From positions 372,001 to 436,000 of the forward strand of contig NZ_PGLQ01000001.1 of the NCBI RefSeq assembly GCF_002802865.1: 64,000 nucleotides of DNA. Reading direction: 5' to 3'. Under the pieces are notes generated by a model, which did no database searches, was not told the DNA's origin, and was given only the letters and a program-made list of their open reading frames with translations. Both the position numbers and the translations under genes were made by a program. Shown here piece by piece: positions 26,643 to 37,000 of this stretch; the stretch's first letter is position 1, and each line of letters begins with the position of its first letter. Origin of the DNA: Bifidobacterium scaligerum (GTDB lineage: Bacteria > Actinomycetota > Actinomycetes > Actinomycetales > Bifidobacteriaceae).

Positions 26643-28046
26643 ATGTCTTACCTTGAACAATCTTCATTAAGCAACCGTCGCCGTGCGCTCATTTTCGTCA
26701 ACATTCTGCTTTCGTGCATCGCCGCCACCATCATGGCGACAGCACTCACCACGGCTCTGCCGCCCATCGTGGCCGATCTGGGTATCACTATGCAAGTCGG
26801 CCAGTGGCTCACCAGTGGATATTCGCTCGCCATGGGCATAGTCATGCCGCTGACCGCGTTCCTCATCACTCGATTCCCTACCAAGCCGTTGTATCTCGCC
26901 GGCGCGGTGTTGTTCATCGTGGGCTCATTGATTTGCGTAGTCCCGGTGCCGTTCGCAGTCATCATGATTGGTCGTGTGGTGCAGGCGTGTGGTAATGGAC
27001 TGCTGATGTCGATGGCGCAGGTCGTGCTTCTGACCCTCTATCCAGACAATCGTGGCACGGTTATGGGTTGGTATGGACTCGCAGTCGGCGTCACGCCGGT
27101 GATTGCGCCCACATTGTCCGGCCTGATGGTTGACGCGTTCGGCTGGCGTTCGATTTTCTATCTGGTGATCGCGGTGATGGTGGTGTCGTTGATCGTCGCA
27201 TGCTTCGTATTCGGCAATGTGCTCAAGATCTCCAAGCGTTCCTTTGACGTATTGTCGTTTGCGGTGAGCATTGTCGCGTTCGGTGGCGTGACGCTCGGCG
27301 TCGGCAATATTGGCTCCATGCCGTTCGTCAGTACGACGGTGCTGCTGCCACTGGTCTTGGGGCTAGCCGCATCTATCTGGTTCGTGGTGCTGCAGCTGCA
27401 CCGTGAGCGCCCGTTCCTTGATGTGCGCATTCTGCGCAACCGCGGCTTCGCGTTGAGTGTGATCGGTAGCATGATGCTGTACTTCGCGATGATGGGTTCG
27501 TCTGTGATGCTGCCACTGTATGTGCAGACCATCAAAGGCGGCTCGGCGTCGATGGCCGGCTTGGTGAGTTTGCCCGGCTCGCTTGCGATGGCGATCATCA
27601 GTCCGATGGCCGGCAGGCTCTACGACCGGTTCGGTGTGAAACGGCTGTTTTTGATTGGTGGCATCTGCCTGACCGCCAGCAACCTGTGCATGAGGCTGTT
27701 GTCTCTCTCGGCATCAATCTGGGTGGCGGCCACGATTAACGTGGCGCGTTCGTTGGCGATCGGTTGCCTGATGATGCCGCTCGTAACCTGGGGCACCAGT
27801 TCGGCGGGCGAGGGTCGTCTCGCCGACGCGAACGCGCTGCTCACCGCATTGCGTACGATCGCCGGAGCGATCGGCCAGGCTGTGTTCGTTGGGATGATGA
27901 CCGCGCTGGCGGCTTCTGCGCACGCTGGTGGCCTAGATTTGGCCGCGGCGAACATGCGCGGCCTGAACCTGACGTTCCTGGCCATGGGTGCCTGTGCGGT
28001 TCCACTGATTGTCATCCCGCTTGTATTCCTGCGCAGTGAACAGTAG
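26643..28046 (+). CDS. MFS multidrug efflux transporter (DHA2/EmrB type)
   Basis: 467 aa with about 13-14 membrane helices. Motifs include ALTTALPPIVADLGI (motif D1), TSGYSLAMGIVMPLTAFLITRFPTKPLY (motif A region) and GNGLLMSMAQVVLLTLYP. Sequence and size fit the drug:H+ antiporter-2 family. It is second gene of the marR operon and converges with the tetR gene two bases downstream. Substrates such as bile salts or antibiotics are plausible in a gut bacterium but not shown. Confidence 0.9.
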   Translation: MSYLEQSSLSNRRRALIFVNILLSCIAATIMATALTTALPPIVADLGITMQVGQWLTSGYSLAMGIVMPLTAFLITRFPTKPLYLAGAVLFIVGSLICVVPVPFAVIMIGRVVQACGNGLLMSMAQVVLLTLYPDNRGTVMGWYGLAVGVTPVIAPTLSGLMVDAFGWRSIFYLVIAVMVVSLIVACFVFGNVLKISKRSFDVLSFAVSIVAFGGVTLGVGNIGSMPFVSTTVLLPLVLGLAASIWFVVLQLHRERPFLDVRILRNRGFALSVIGSMMLYFAMMGSSVMLPLYVQTIKGGSASMAGLVSLPGSLAMAIISPMAGRLYDRFGVKRLFLIGGICLTASNLCMRLLSLSASIWVAATINVARSLAIGCLMMPLVTWGTSSAGEGRLADANALLTALRTIAGAIGQAVFVGMMTALAASAHAGGLDLAAANMRGLNLTFLAMGACAVPLIVIPLVFLRSEQ

Positions 28047-28048
28047 AG

Positions 28049-28633
28049 CTACTCCACACCGCGCAGCAGGGCATGCGTGTAGTCGTGCAGCTGCGCGCGG
28101 GTGAGTGTCTGGCCGCGCAGGTAGGCCCAGTCAAGCACGAGCAGCACCGTGTTCGCGTAATGGTCGGCAATGAGGTCGGCCGGCAAATCGAATCGATTGC
28201 GATCGACGCAGGTGAGCATGAGTCGCCTGGCGTTGTGTTCGATGAATCGGTGCAGACTGGCGAACAAAGGGCCTTCGGGAGGATTGTGCGCCAGCACCGC
28301 GTGCAGTAGAGCGTTATTCGATTCCAGCAGGTCGGCCATTGAATCCAACGCCACGTCCACGCGACGAGAGGAATCGACGGCAGTGAGGTCGGCGGAGTTC
28401 GTCTGCCTGGACAAGGCGATCCAGCAATAGGTGAGCAGGTCGTCTCGATCCTCGAAGTAGTTGTAGAACGTAGCGCGCGGATAGCCGGCTCGTTCGCATA
28501 GTTCGTTGACGCTGATATCGGCGAACGACTTTTCGGCAAGTAGTGTCGTCATCGCATCAAAGAACGCATCAAGCGTACGCTGTGTGCCGCGCGTGAGTTT
28601 GGCGTTGAGGTCTTTCTTCATGTCTGTCAGCAT
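28049..28633 (-). CDS. TetR family transcriptional regulator
   Basis: 194 aa. The N-terminal helix-turn-helix is ISVNELCERAGYPRATFYNYFEDRDDLL (about residues 40-67), characteristic of TetR. The C-terminal ligand domain is not assignable. It is transcribed divergently from the old-yellow-enzyme gene with 86 bp between start codons, so it probably controls that gene and its own. Confidence 0.92.
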   Translation of the reverse strand: MLTDMKKDLNAKLTRGTQRTLDAFFDAMTTLLAEKSFADISVNELCERAGYPRATFYNYFEDRDDLLTYCWIALSRQTNSADLTAVDSSRRVDVALDSMADLLESNNALLHAVLAHNPPEGPLFASLHRFIEHNARRLMLTCVDRNRFDLPADLIADHYANTVLLVLDWAYLRGQTLTRAQLHDYTHALLRGVE

Positions 28634-28638
28634 AGTCT

Positions 28639-28703
28639 AACGTCCACAATTTTGCATCTGTCTAAATTTATGCTATTTTGACAACTGTAAAAATATGGAC
28701 GTT
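28639..28703. promoter_or_regulatory. Inverted half-sites in the tetR/oxidoreductase divergent promoter
   Basis: aacgtcca (28639-28646) and tggacgtt (28696-28703) are exact inverted copies flanking a 49-bp AT-rich core with promoter-like sequence (ttgaca at 28678-28683). Spacing would suit looping or two half-occupied operators. Confidence 0.4.
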
Positions 28704-28719
28704 TGGAAAGAGGAATAAC

Positions 28720-30024
28720 ATGATGAGCGAGATGACGACGACAATGCCTCCGCTGGTCGCCGAGCCGTTGACTCTGCCCTGCGGAGTGACAATCAAGAAC
28801 CGGTTCTACAAGTCCGCGATGAATGAGGCGCTCGCCGGCCGCGACTGTGCGCCGACCGAAGCTCATATACGCCTGTATCGCACGTGGGCGGAAGGTGGTG
28901 CTGGTGTGCTCGTCACCGGCAATGTGATGGTCGACCATACTCAGCTGGGAGAGCCCGGCAATGTCGCGGTGGAGGACGAACGCGACCTAGCCATGCTGCG
29001 CCGTTGGGCCGCGGCCGGCACTGAAAACGGCGCGCACTGCTGGATGCAAATCAACCATCCCGGCCGCCAGTCGCCGATTACCATCAATCAACATCCATTC
29101 GCGCCCAGCGGCGGCAAAGTCGACGGTGCATACGGTCGTTTCTTTGCTGAGCCGACTGAGTTGACGCGCGAACAGATTCATAACATCATCCATCGGTTCG
29201 CCAATACTGCCCGTATCGCCAAGAAGGCTGGATTCACCGGCGTGGAAATCCATGCGGCACACGGCTACCTCATCAACCAGTTCCTCTCGCCGCTTGACAA
29301 TCGCCGTACCGACGAATATGGCGGCAGCCTCGAAAATCGTGCGCGCTTCCTGTTCGACGTGTTTGATGCGGTGCGTAAGGCGGTCGGCCCGAAATTCCCG
29401 ATTGCAGTAAAGCTCAACTCATCCGATGTGCCGATTGCCATCAAGATCAATGAACAGAACGGCGCGCCGGGAGGGTTCAGCGAAGAGGAATCCATCTGGG
29501 TGATGAAGCAACTCGAAACCCGCGGCGTCGACCTCATCGATATTTCCGGTGGCACGTACTCCAAGCCGGTTATCCAGACCAATGACGGTGCGGCCGAGGA
29601 TCGCAGACGTGGTGTCTACTTCACCGACTTCGCACGCCGCATCAAAGGCGAACTGACTGTACCGGTCGCGCTGACTGGTGGATTCCGCAATGCCGACGAT
29701 ATGGAACATGCACTCAACGAGGGCATTACGCAGATGATCGGCATCGCCCGTCCGATCGCGCTCGTGCCCGACCTGCCGAACCGCATCATTCGCGACGGTT
29801 GGCGCGGAAACGTGGACCTGCCACGGGTCTCGACCGGCATCAAGTCGCTCGACAAGGCGTTCGGCGGCATCCTCGTCATCAGCTGGTTCGAACTGCAGAT
29901 GAACCGCATTGCGCGCGGCAAACGCCCGAATCCACGTAGCGGCGGCATGCGTGCGCTACTGTTCGCCATCAAACAGCATGGTCCCGCAGCACTCACCCCG
30001 CGCCGCCGCAAAGGGCATCAGTGA
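28720..30024 (+). CDS. NADH:flavin oxidoreductase, old yellow enzyme family
   Basis: 434-aa FMN-dependent ene-reductase-like enzyme. ATG at 28720 follows aaagagga; ATG at 28723 is an alternative. TIM-barrel signatures are FYKSAMNEALA, WMQINHPGRQS, the active-site region FTGVEIHAAHGYLINQFLSPLDNRRTDEYGGSLENRARF, and ALTGGFRNADDMEHAL. The end is extended by about 50 basic residues compared with short OYEs; there is no Fe-S cluster cysteine set, so it is not the 2,4-dienoyl-CoA reductase type. It is probably regulated by the divergent TetR. Confidence 0.92.
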   Translation: MMSEMTTTMPPLVAEPLTLPCGVTIKNRFYKSAMNEALAGRDCAPTEAHIRLYRTWAEGGAGVLVTGNVMVDHTQLGEPGNVAVEDERDLAMLRRWAAAGTENGAHCWMQINHPGRQSPITINQHPFAPSGGKVDGAYGRFFAEPTELTREQIHNIIHRFANTARIAKKAGFTGVEIHAAHGYLINQFLSPLDNRRTDEYGGSLENRARFLFDVFDAVRKAVGPKFPIAVKLNSSDVPIAIKINEQNGAPGGFSEEESIWVMKQLETRGVDLIDISGGTYSKPVIQTNDGAAEDRRRGVYFTDFARRIKGELTVPVALTGGFRNADDMEHALNEGITQMIGIARPIALVPDLPNRIIRDGWRGNVDLPRVSTGIKSLDKAFGGILVISWFELQMNRIARGKRPNPRSGGMRALLFAIKQHGPAALTPRRRKGHQ

Positions 30025-30081
30025 TGTCTGCCATGAGCATTTTGGTAAATCGGTAGTCACGAACCTACAAGGAGATTTCAG

Positions 30082-30906
30082 ATGAATATCGCCATTGTAA
30101 CCGGTGCGTCGTCCGGTCTTGGAGCTGCATTCTTTAAAGCGATTGCGGCGCGTTACCGGAATCTGGATGAGATTTGGATCATTGCGCGACGCGAACAACG
30201 ATTGCGCGCGCTTGCCGACCGGTATGGCAATCCGCGTATGCGCATACGAGTCATTCCACTGGACCTAACTGAGATGGCGGCCCATAAGGAATTGGCTGAG
30301 CTACTGGAGAATGGACGGCCAAATATCCGCATACTCATCAATAACGCCGGTTATGAGCGTGAGGGATTGTTCCGCAATATGACGTCTGCGGATATTCGCT
30401 CAATGATCGACCTCAACGTAACCGCCATGACAATGATTAACCGCCTCTGCCTGCCGTACATGCAACGTGGAAGCTTCGGGATCATCACTGGATCAGTGTC
30501 GGCATTCGCTCCGATCCCATGGCAGGCCGTGTATGCCGCGAGTAAGGCGTATGTGCGATTTTTCTCTCGGGCGGTACGGGAGGAGGAGCGTGCACGCGGT
30601 GTGAACGTGATGTTGTTCAGTCCCGGCAACATGAACACCGAAATGAACGTGCGGGGTTCTTCCACAGGCAAACTGGCCCGGCTACCGTATTTAAGTTTGC
30701 GACGAGAAACCGCAAAGGCGCTGGCCAAAGCTGAACGTGGTGCCGCAACCTACACGCCTATGCTGTTCTACAGACTATACCGTGTATTTGCCAAACTCAT
30801 GCCCTCCGCGCTCGCCGTGCATGTCACCAGTCTTGAATCAGGTGGGACCATCAGACGATCATATCTGTCGGACCGGTATGTGCCGGGTGACCAGTATGCG
30901 GATTGA
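30082..30906 (+). CDS. Short-chain dehydrogenase/reductase
   Basis: 274 aa, Rossmann oxidoreductase. Cofactor motif TGASSGLG is at residues 7-14, NNAG at about 89-92, active-site Ser near 137 and Y151xxxK155 (YAASK). An Arg-Arg pair after the second strand (IARREQR) suggests NADP preference. It follows the OYE gene by 57 bp on the same strand with its own ribosome site (aaggag), so the two may form one redox operon. Substrate unknown. Confidence 0.9.
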   Translation: MNIAIVTGASSGLGAAFFKAIAARYRNLDEIWIIARREQRLRALADRYGNPRMRIRVIPLDLTEMAAHKELAELLENGRPNIRILINNAGYEREGLFRNMTSADIRSMIDLNVTAMTMINRLCLPYMQRGSFGIITGSVSAFAPIPWQAVYAASKAYVRFFSRAVREEERARGVNVMLFSPGNMNTEMNVRGSSTGKLARLPYLSLRRETAKALAKAERGAATYTPMLFYRLYRVFAKLMPSALAVHVTSLESGGTIRRSYLSDRYVPGDQYAD

Positions 30907-30996
30907 GAATGTGGCGATAGATGGTGTCGTTGGCAATGAAACGTCGTTCATGGACGCCGCTAACGACTACGGAAATGCCGTTTTCGATTGAAATTG

Positions 30997-31074
30997 TTTG
31001 TATGTTCGCGTGATGAATAAGTACCCCGCGAACATACAAAGGATTTCAATGGACAATTCGTTTGTATGTTCGCG
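30997..31074. repeat. Palindromic intergenic repeat (tttgtatgttcgcg family), locus 1
   Basis: tttgtatgttcgcg at 30997-31010, its exact inverse at 31027-31040, and a third direct copy at 31061-31074. No gene overlaps. Related palindromes with one base changed occur at 39658-39765. Confidence 0.85.
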
Positions 31075-31171
31075 CAGGGTTCGTCAGTTGCTTCACATCG
31101 TGAAACGGTTTCGTGTTGAATTTCAGCACGTTTGCTATCGCACCAAACGGAAAGTAAATGATCGGCTTGTC

Positions 31172-31687
31172 TCAGCCCAGTTTCTTCAGCAACGACTCCA
31201 CATGTCCCTTGGCGCGCACATTGTAGCGGGCAAGTTCAATGGTTCCATTGGTGTCAATCGTGAATGTGGAACGCAATACTCCTACGTGCGTCTTGCCGTA
31301 GAGTTTTTTCTCGCCATAGGCGGCATAGAGCTTATGAACGGTCAGATCTGGGTCGGAAAGCAGCGGGAACGAGAGATGATCGCGCTCGCGGAACTTCTGC
31401 AACTTCGCAATCGGATCCTTGGAAACGCCGAGCACCGTATATCCCAGTGCGCCAAGCCGCGCCATATTGTCGCGGAAATCGCAGGCTTCCGTGGTGCAAC
31501 CGGGTGTCATAGCCGCTGGATAGAAGTAGAGAATTACGCTCTTACCTTGTGTGGTAAGCGAGGAAAGTGTGATTGTTGCTTCGCTGCCATCGGGATTGAC
31601 TGCGGGCAGCGTGAAGTCCGGTGCCTGTGTTCCCTCGTTCAGTCGTGCTGGCAGTTCGGTATCTGTTTGAACTTCAGTAGTGGTCAT
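31172..31687 (-). CDS. bcp: Thioredoxin-dependent thiol peroxidase (BCP-type peroxiredoxin)
   Basis: 171 aa from the ATG at 31687; earlier in-frame starts up to 31705 cannot be excluded. Reduces hydroperoxides in the cytosol. Peroxidatic Cys64 in TPGCTTEACDFRD with a second Cys69 five residues on, as in the E. coli BCP class. The C-terminal half carries the usual FPLLSDPDLTVHKLYAAYGEKKLYGK. Monocistronic or cotranscribed with the decayed gene upstream. Confidence 0.92.
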   Translation of the reverse strand: MTTTEVQTDTELPARLNEGTQAPDFTLPAVNPDGSEATITLSSLTTQGKSVILYFYPAAMTPGCTTEACDFRDNMARLGALGYTVLGVSKDPIAKLQKFRERDHLSFPLLSDPDLTVHKLYAAYGEKKLYGKTHVGVLRSTFTIDTNGTIELARYNVRAKGHVESLLKKLG

Positions 31688-31717
31688 GTTTCCCATCGTA
31701 ATCACGATTGCCCCCGT

Positions 31718-32420
31718 TTAATCAGCGGTGTTCGCAGCTGCTGAAGTCTGTACGCCCTTCTGGTTGTTTGGTTCGACGGGGGAGACGAAACGAACATGGC
31801 GGTTGAAGAAGTTCACAATCAGCCCGGTGATGGCCGCGGCGATAATCGTGCCGATGCCGAGCTCGTTAAGCCGACCGAAGAAGATGAACGAGAGTACGCT
31901 GGCGATGACGATCAGCGAGATGTCGAAGCAGACTTTGACCGTGCCGAAACGCACTTTGGTCACCATCGAAAACGCGCGCACAATGCCTTCACCGGGCACC
32001 ATGATGAGTTTTGGGGCCACTTCCATGCAGATGCCGAATGCCAGCAGTGTGGTGCCCAACAACAATCCGATGCCACGAAGCCACCAAGAATCGGGGGAGA
32101 ACCAGTTCAGCAGCAGCATGCTTACGTCGAGCGTTGCGGCGAACCAGAACGTAACCGCTAATTGCAGGTATTGTACGGCGTGGAAGTCACGGCGCAGCAA
32201 GATGACCTCGATAAGCACAAATATCGCATTCATCACAAACGTGGTGATGCCGAAGCTGCCCCGTTTGGTCCCTGCCAACAGCCGTTGGCAGTCCCGCGCG
32301 GTGACGAGTGAATTGCTGCGTAATGCAATGCGACGTATGGGTCGATGTTGACCCGAATTGAGCGTTGACTGGGATGAGGTTTGCAAGCATTCGGAGGAGT
32401 GGCGGATATGGAAGAGGCAT
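31718..32420 (-). pseudogene. Decayed YczE/YitT-like membrane protein gene (frameshift, N-terminal loss)
   Basis: The frame ending at 31718 encodes the last four helices of a COG2364-type protein (GTKRGSFGITTFVMNAIFVLIEV ... VPGEGIVRAFSMVTKVRFGTVKVCFDISL ... GIGTIIAAAITGL). Upstream of about nt 32285 its translation becomes polar and unlike a membrane protein. Family-like sequence (VNIDPYVALHYAAIHSS) continues in another frame of the same strand. The expected first hydrophobic helix is missing in every frame. A frameshift plus 5' deletion is the simplest reading; a sequencing error could explain the shift but not the missing start. Confidence 0.6.
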
Positions 32421-32448
32421 GTCTCATTCGCAAGAGACGCCTCTTCCC
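32411..32448 (-). terminator. Stem-loop downstream of the second tetR gene
   Basis: Stem ggaagaggc (32411-32419) with gcctcttcc (32440-32448) and inner gtctc/gagac, 8-nt loop. It lies 40 bp beyond the tetR stop. There is no long T-run. Confidence 0.5.
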
Positions 32449-32487
32449 CCCATATGACTTGCAATGGATAATAGATAGGTTACCGCT

Positions 32488-33099
32488 TCACCACAACACG
32501 TCAATCGGCGCGGTGGTTTTGTTGGTTTCAATGATGTGGCAGATCTGCTCAGGGGTTTCATTGCAGCCGCGGCGAATCCACAGCCAGATGATCGAGGAGA
32601 CGGCGGAGACGAGGATTTCCATCGCATAATCGGCGGGAATACCGTTGTAATCATGCTTTGGCTCCTCGCCGAAACGCTTGGCCTGCGCCACAATCAGCTG
32701 CTTCAACACGTTCTTCAGGCGATCATACAGTTGCATGTCGGTGCCTGAACGGGAGATGGCGTTGAAGAAGGCGTAGTCATTCTTAACGTAATGCAGCGCT
32801 TTGGCTATGGCTTCTTCCTTGAACGCATCGCAAATCGCCTTGCCGTCGGTGGTGATGGTCTGCCCGTTATCATCCGAATTCTCCACAAGAATCTCAGTCA
32901 GATCGTCAATGGTGTCGTCGATGAGCTGCTGGCGAAGGTCGAACTTATCGATGTAATGCATATAGAATGTGCCGCGATTGATACCGGCAGCGCGGGCGAT
33001 GTCGCTCACGGTCATGGCATCGAATCCTTTGGATTGCATCAGCGAAGTAAACGCCGCCTTGATTTTCGCCTCGGTTTTGGTATTGCGCTTACCTGCCAT
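32488..33099 (-). CDS. TetR family transcriptional regulator of the adjacent ABC exporter
   Basis: 203 aa. The helix-turn-helix is MTVSDIARAAGINRGTFYMHYIDKFDLRQQL (about residues 24-54). The C-terminal part resembles the TetR_C-type ligand/dimerisation domain and ends in a Trp/Ile-rich stretch (SSIIWLWIRRGC). It is divergent from an ABC exporter with 213 bp between start codons that contain a duplicated 13-bp motif, the probable operator. Confidence 0.92.
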   Translation of the reverse strand: MAGKRNTKTEAKIKAAFTSLMQSKGFDAMTVSDIARAAGINRGTFYMHYIDKFDLRQQLIDDTIDDLTEILVENSDDNGQTITTDGKAICDAFKEEAIAKALHYVKNDYAFFNAISRSGTDMQLYDRLKNVLKQLIVAQAKRFGEEPKHDYNGIPADYAMEILVSAVSSIIWLWIRRGCNETPEQICHIIETNKTTAPIDVLW

Positions 33100-33157
33100 A
33101 TCTGCCTCCGTTCTTGATTCGTATTCTGTCTAACTGTGTTGTGCAATCATTGATTCT

Positions 33158-33294
33158 ATCAACACGTTGTCCGATTAGCGTGCGGAATCGGCAATATTGC
33201 CTGAAGTGTTCAATTTAGACAGTTCGTCCAATTGTGGTTATTGACCGACTGTTCTTCGCGAAATTACGATGCAGGAAATAAATCAACACGTTGT
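33158..33294. promoter_or_regulatory. Duplicated 13-bp operator-like motif in the tetR/ABC divergent region
   Basis: atcaacacgttgt occurs at 33158-33170 and again at 33282-33294. Its core caac-ac-gttg is an imperfect palindrome. An inverted actgtctaa pair lies near each TSS side (about 33127 and 33213). The copies sit close to the tetR start and just before the ATPase start, as expected for control of both promoters. Confidence 0.6.
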
Positions 33295-33312
33295 TTAATC
33301 AAGGATATTTTC

Positions 33313-34014
33313 ATGGCATACATCGAAATGGTTCATAGCTTCAAGCGGTATCAAACCGGCAGCACCACCATCACCGCCAATAACGATGTCAGTTTCGGCA
33401 TTGAACAAGGCGAGTTGGCTATCATCCTCGGTGCATCCGGTGCCGGCAAATCCACCGTGCTCAACATTCTGGGCGGCATGGACACCAACTCCGAAGGTCA
33501 GGTGATCATTGACGGCAATGACATCTCCAACTACAACGCCCATCAACTCACCGACTATCGCCGGTACGACATCGGCTTCGTCTTCCAGTTCTACAATCTC
33601 GTGGCCAACCTGACCGCCAAAGAGAATGTGGAACTCGCCTCCGAAATCGTCAAAGATGCACAGGACCCAGTGCAGACACTGATTGACGTCGGGCTCAAAG
33701 ACCGCATCGATAATTTCCCCGCTCAGCTTTCCGGTGGCGAACAGCAGCGCGTGGCCATCGCCCGAGCTGTGGCCAAGAATCCCAAAATCCTTCTGTGTGA
33801 CGAGCCGACCGGCGCACTCGACTACAACACCGGCAAACAAGTGCTGCAGATCCTGCAAGACCAAAGCCGTAAGAAAGGCGCCACCGTGGTCATCGTGACC
33901 CACAACTCAGCCATCGCACCGATAGCGGACCGCGTCATTCATATGCACGATGCGCGCGTCAAATCCATCGAAATCAATGAACATCCGATGGATATCAAGG
34001 ATCTGGAGTGGTAA
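33313..34014 (+). CDS. ABC transporter ATP-binding protein (LolD/MacB type)
   Basis: 233 aa; ATG at 33313 follows aagga. Walker A is GASGAGKST (about residues 39-47), signature LSGGEQQR (about 138-145) and Walker [13 protein letters not shown] (about 158-169), the MacB/LolD subfamily pattern. It overlaps or abuts the large permease gene by a few bases, so the pair is cotranscribed. Such TetR-controlled pairs usually export peptides, antimicrobials or lipids; substrate unknown. Confidence 0.94.
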   Translation: MAYIEMVHSFKRYQTGSTTITANNDVSFGIEQGELAIILGASGAGKSTVLNILGGMDTNSEGQVIIDGNDISNYNAHQLTDYRRYDIGFVFQFYNLVANLTAKENVELASEIVKDAQDPVQTLIDVGLKDRIDNFPAQLSGGEQQRVAIARAVAKNPKILLCDEPTGALDYNTGKQVLQILQDQSRKKGATVVIVTHNSAIAPIADRVIHMHDARVKSIEINEHPMDIKDLEW

Positions 34015-34016
34015 AT

Positions 34017-37000
34017 ATGACTGATTTCAACGATTTCCTGGTGGCCGACGAAACCGATGCTCGACAGTCATCGGCTCGTCGCAGCCATAAACGAAGCATG
34101 ACATCACGCACTGGAATGCTACGCAAACACATGCTGTGGAAGGACATCTTCGCGACCCTCAACAAATCCAAGGGCCGGTTCCTGTCTATCGTGAGCCTGA
34201 TGTTGCTCGGCTCGTTCGCACTCGTAGGACTGTTCGTCACCGGACCGAACATGCGCATCACCGGCACCGATTACTACCGCGACAATCATCTGGCGGATAT
34301 CACTGTTGTCAGCGACTACGGTCTGACCGATGAGGATACGCGCATCATTCGAAATACCTCGGGCGTCAAATCCGCGGAATTCGGCTACTTCAAAGATGTG
34401 ACCATCAAGAACAGCAACCATAGCCTGCGCGTCTACTCCAATCCGAAAACCATCTCCACGTTTGACGTGGAGGAAGGTCGATTGCCAAGCAAAGCGAACG
34501 AAATCGCCTTGGACCGCACCGAGCGGAACAAGTACGCCATCGGCAGCACCATCACCTTGAGCGAGCAGCCGGATATCGCGGGGGACAAGGTCCTGAAGCG
34601 CAGCCGATACACGGTGGTGGGATTCGTGAATTCCACCGAGGGGCTATCGAATGTAAACCTCGGCCAATCCACGGCAGGCACCGGCGAACTCGACGGTTAC
34701 GCAGTGGTGACGGATGCCGCTTTCGATTCCAAGGTGAAGATGATCGGCCGCGTGACCTTCAAGGACACGCAGAACGTCGATTACTGGACCGGCGAATACC
34801 GCGATCTCGTACAGGCGCATAAGGACACCTTGACCAATCGCCTTGCCGATCAGCCCAAGGCCCGTGAGGAATCCATCAAAAACGAACGCCGTGAGCAGAT
34901 TGACAAGGCGCAATCCCAAGTCGATGCAGCCAAGCAGCAGTTGAGCGATGCGCAGACACAGCTGGACGATGCCAAAGCCCAGATTGAATCAGGCAAAGAT
35001 CAACTCGCCGATGGTAGCGTACAAGCAGTTGATCAAGCGTCATCTGCACTGGCAGAACTTTCCGGTGCAAGCGCGCAAATCGCTTCCGCAGGCTCGCAGC
35101 TGACTGCGGCGCAAACCAAGTTGGCGTCAGGCGGCCAGCAGCTGAGCCAGGGACAAGGCCAACTTGACGTGGCTTGGCAGCAGCTGTCAGACGCCAAAGC
35201 GCAATTGGATATGGCCCGCACGGCGTTGGATGCTTCCAAAACAGTACTGGACAAAACCGGTGCGACGCTGCAATCCTGGGCTGATACGGGGCTTACCGGC
35301 AACGCATACGACAGCGTGAAGGCACAGTACGACAAGGCATTGCAGGCATACAACGATGCGGCAAAGCAATACAACAGCAAGCTCGGTGAATACAACACCG
35401 CATTACAGCAGTGGAACTCCAGTGCCTCGGCTCTCAAACAGGGCAGTGAGGAATATCAGCAGAATGCGGCCGCCATTGCGGATGCCGGCAATCAACTGGC
35501 CAACAAACAGGCCGAATTAGGCGCAGCAGTATCCAGTGCTCCGGCCAGCGTATCAGCAGGAGCCAGCCAGCTGATCGAAGGCAGTCGGAGTATCGAACAA
35601 GCAGAGGAGGAATACAACCAGAAACTGCAGGAATTCAACGATGCCAAGCCGGCCGCCGAAAAGAAAATCAAGCAGGCCGAGCACGATATCGCACTGGCCC
35701 GCGAAAAGGTGGATACACTCGAAGTTCCCGTATATTCAATAGACGGGCGCCGAGAGGGATTGACTTCGGAAGGTTACCGAGTCTACGAGATCATAGCGAA
35801 TATCGTGGAAAAACTGGCGATGATTTTCCCGGTGTTCCTGTACTTTGTGGCTGCTCTCGTGACTTTCACCACGATGGGCCGCATGGTGGATGAGGAGCGC
35901 ACCAACTCCGGTACATTGAAGGCCTTGGGCTACGGCAATCAGGACATTCTGAAGAAGTTCGTATTCTACGGGTTCACCGCCTCCACCATCGGCACGATTC
36001 TGGGCGTGCTGCTCGGCCACACCTTGCTGCCGATGATCGTCTACCATGCGTACAGTGACGGGTTCACCGTGCCGCGCATCGCGCTGGTATTCCATCCGGT
36101 TGTGACCGCGATGGCGTTCCTGCTCGCTTGGGTGAGTGCCGTGGTACCGGCCGTACTCGCCGCATATCGTGAACTTCGGGAGAAGCCAGCGGCACTGCTG
36201 CTGCCGAAGCCGCCGGCCAAAGGTTCGAAGATCTTCCTGGAGCGCATCAAGCCGCTATGGAATCGGCTGAACTTCACGCGCAAAGTCACCGCACGCAATC
36301 TGTTCCGCTACAAGACCCGAGGACTCATGACCATTGTCGGCGTGGCCGGAGCCGTAGCACTGCTCACGGCAGGACTTGGTGTGCAAGCCTCCATCGGGCA
36401 GATCGGCGAGCGGCAGTTCGACGAAATCATCCACTACGACCTCATCGTGGCCGAACGCAGCGATAACAACGAGGAACAGAACAAGACGGTGGCCGATTCC
36501 ATGAAACGGTCGGCTGTCGATTCCTCCACGCCAATTCGTTACGAGGAACTCACCAAAACCGCCGGCAAGGAGCATGACAAGCAGAGCATCACCTTGTTGG
36601 TCACTGATGATACCTACAACTTCGGCGATTACCTGACGCTGCGTTCGCGCGTCGGCCGCAATCCACAGGTGCTCACCGACCGCGGAGCAATCATCTCTGA
36701 ACGCATGGCGGACATGCTGAACGCCAAGGTGGGGGATACCATCACCGTAACTGACAGCAATGGTGTTGATCGTCGTGTGCGCGTCGACGGCATCTCCGAA
36801 ATGTATATCGGCCATTTCATGGTGATGAGCTCGGGCGAATACGAGCATGTGTTCCATAAGGATTACCAGTCGAATGCATATATGGTGAAGCTCACAGACA
36901 ACAGCATAGAGAACGCTGAGCGTCAAGGCGCGAAGTTCATGAAAGTGGACGGTGTTAGGTCAGTGGTGCAGAACACCACGATGAAGAACCAGGTGGCCAC

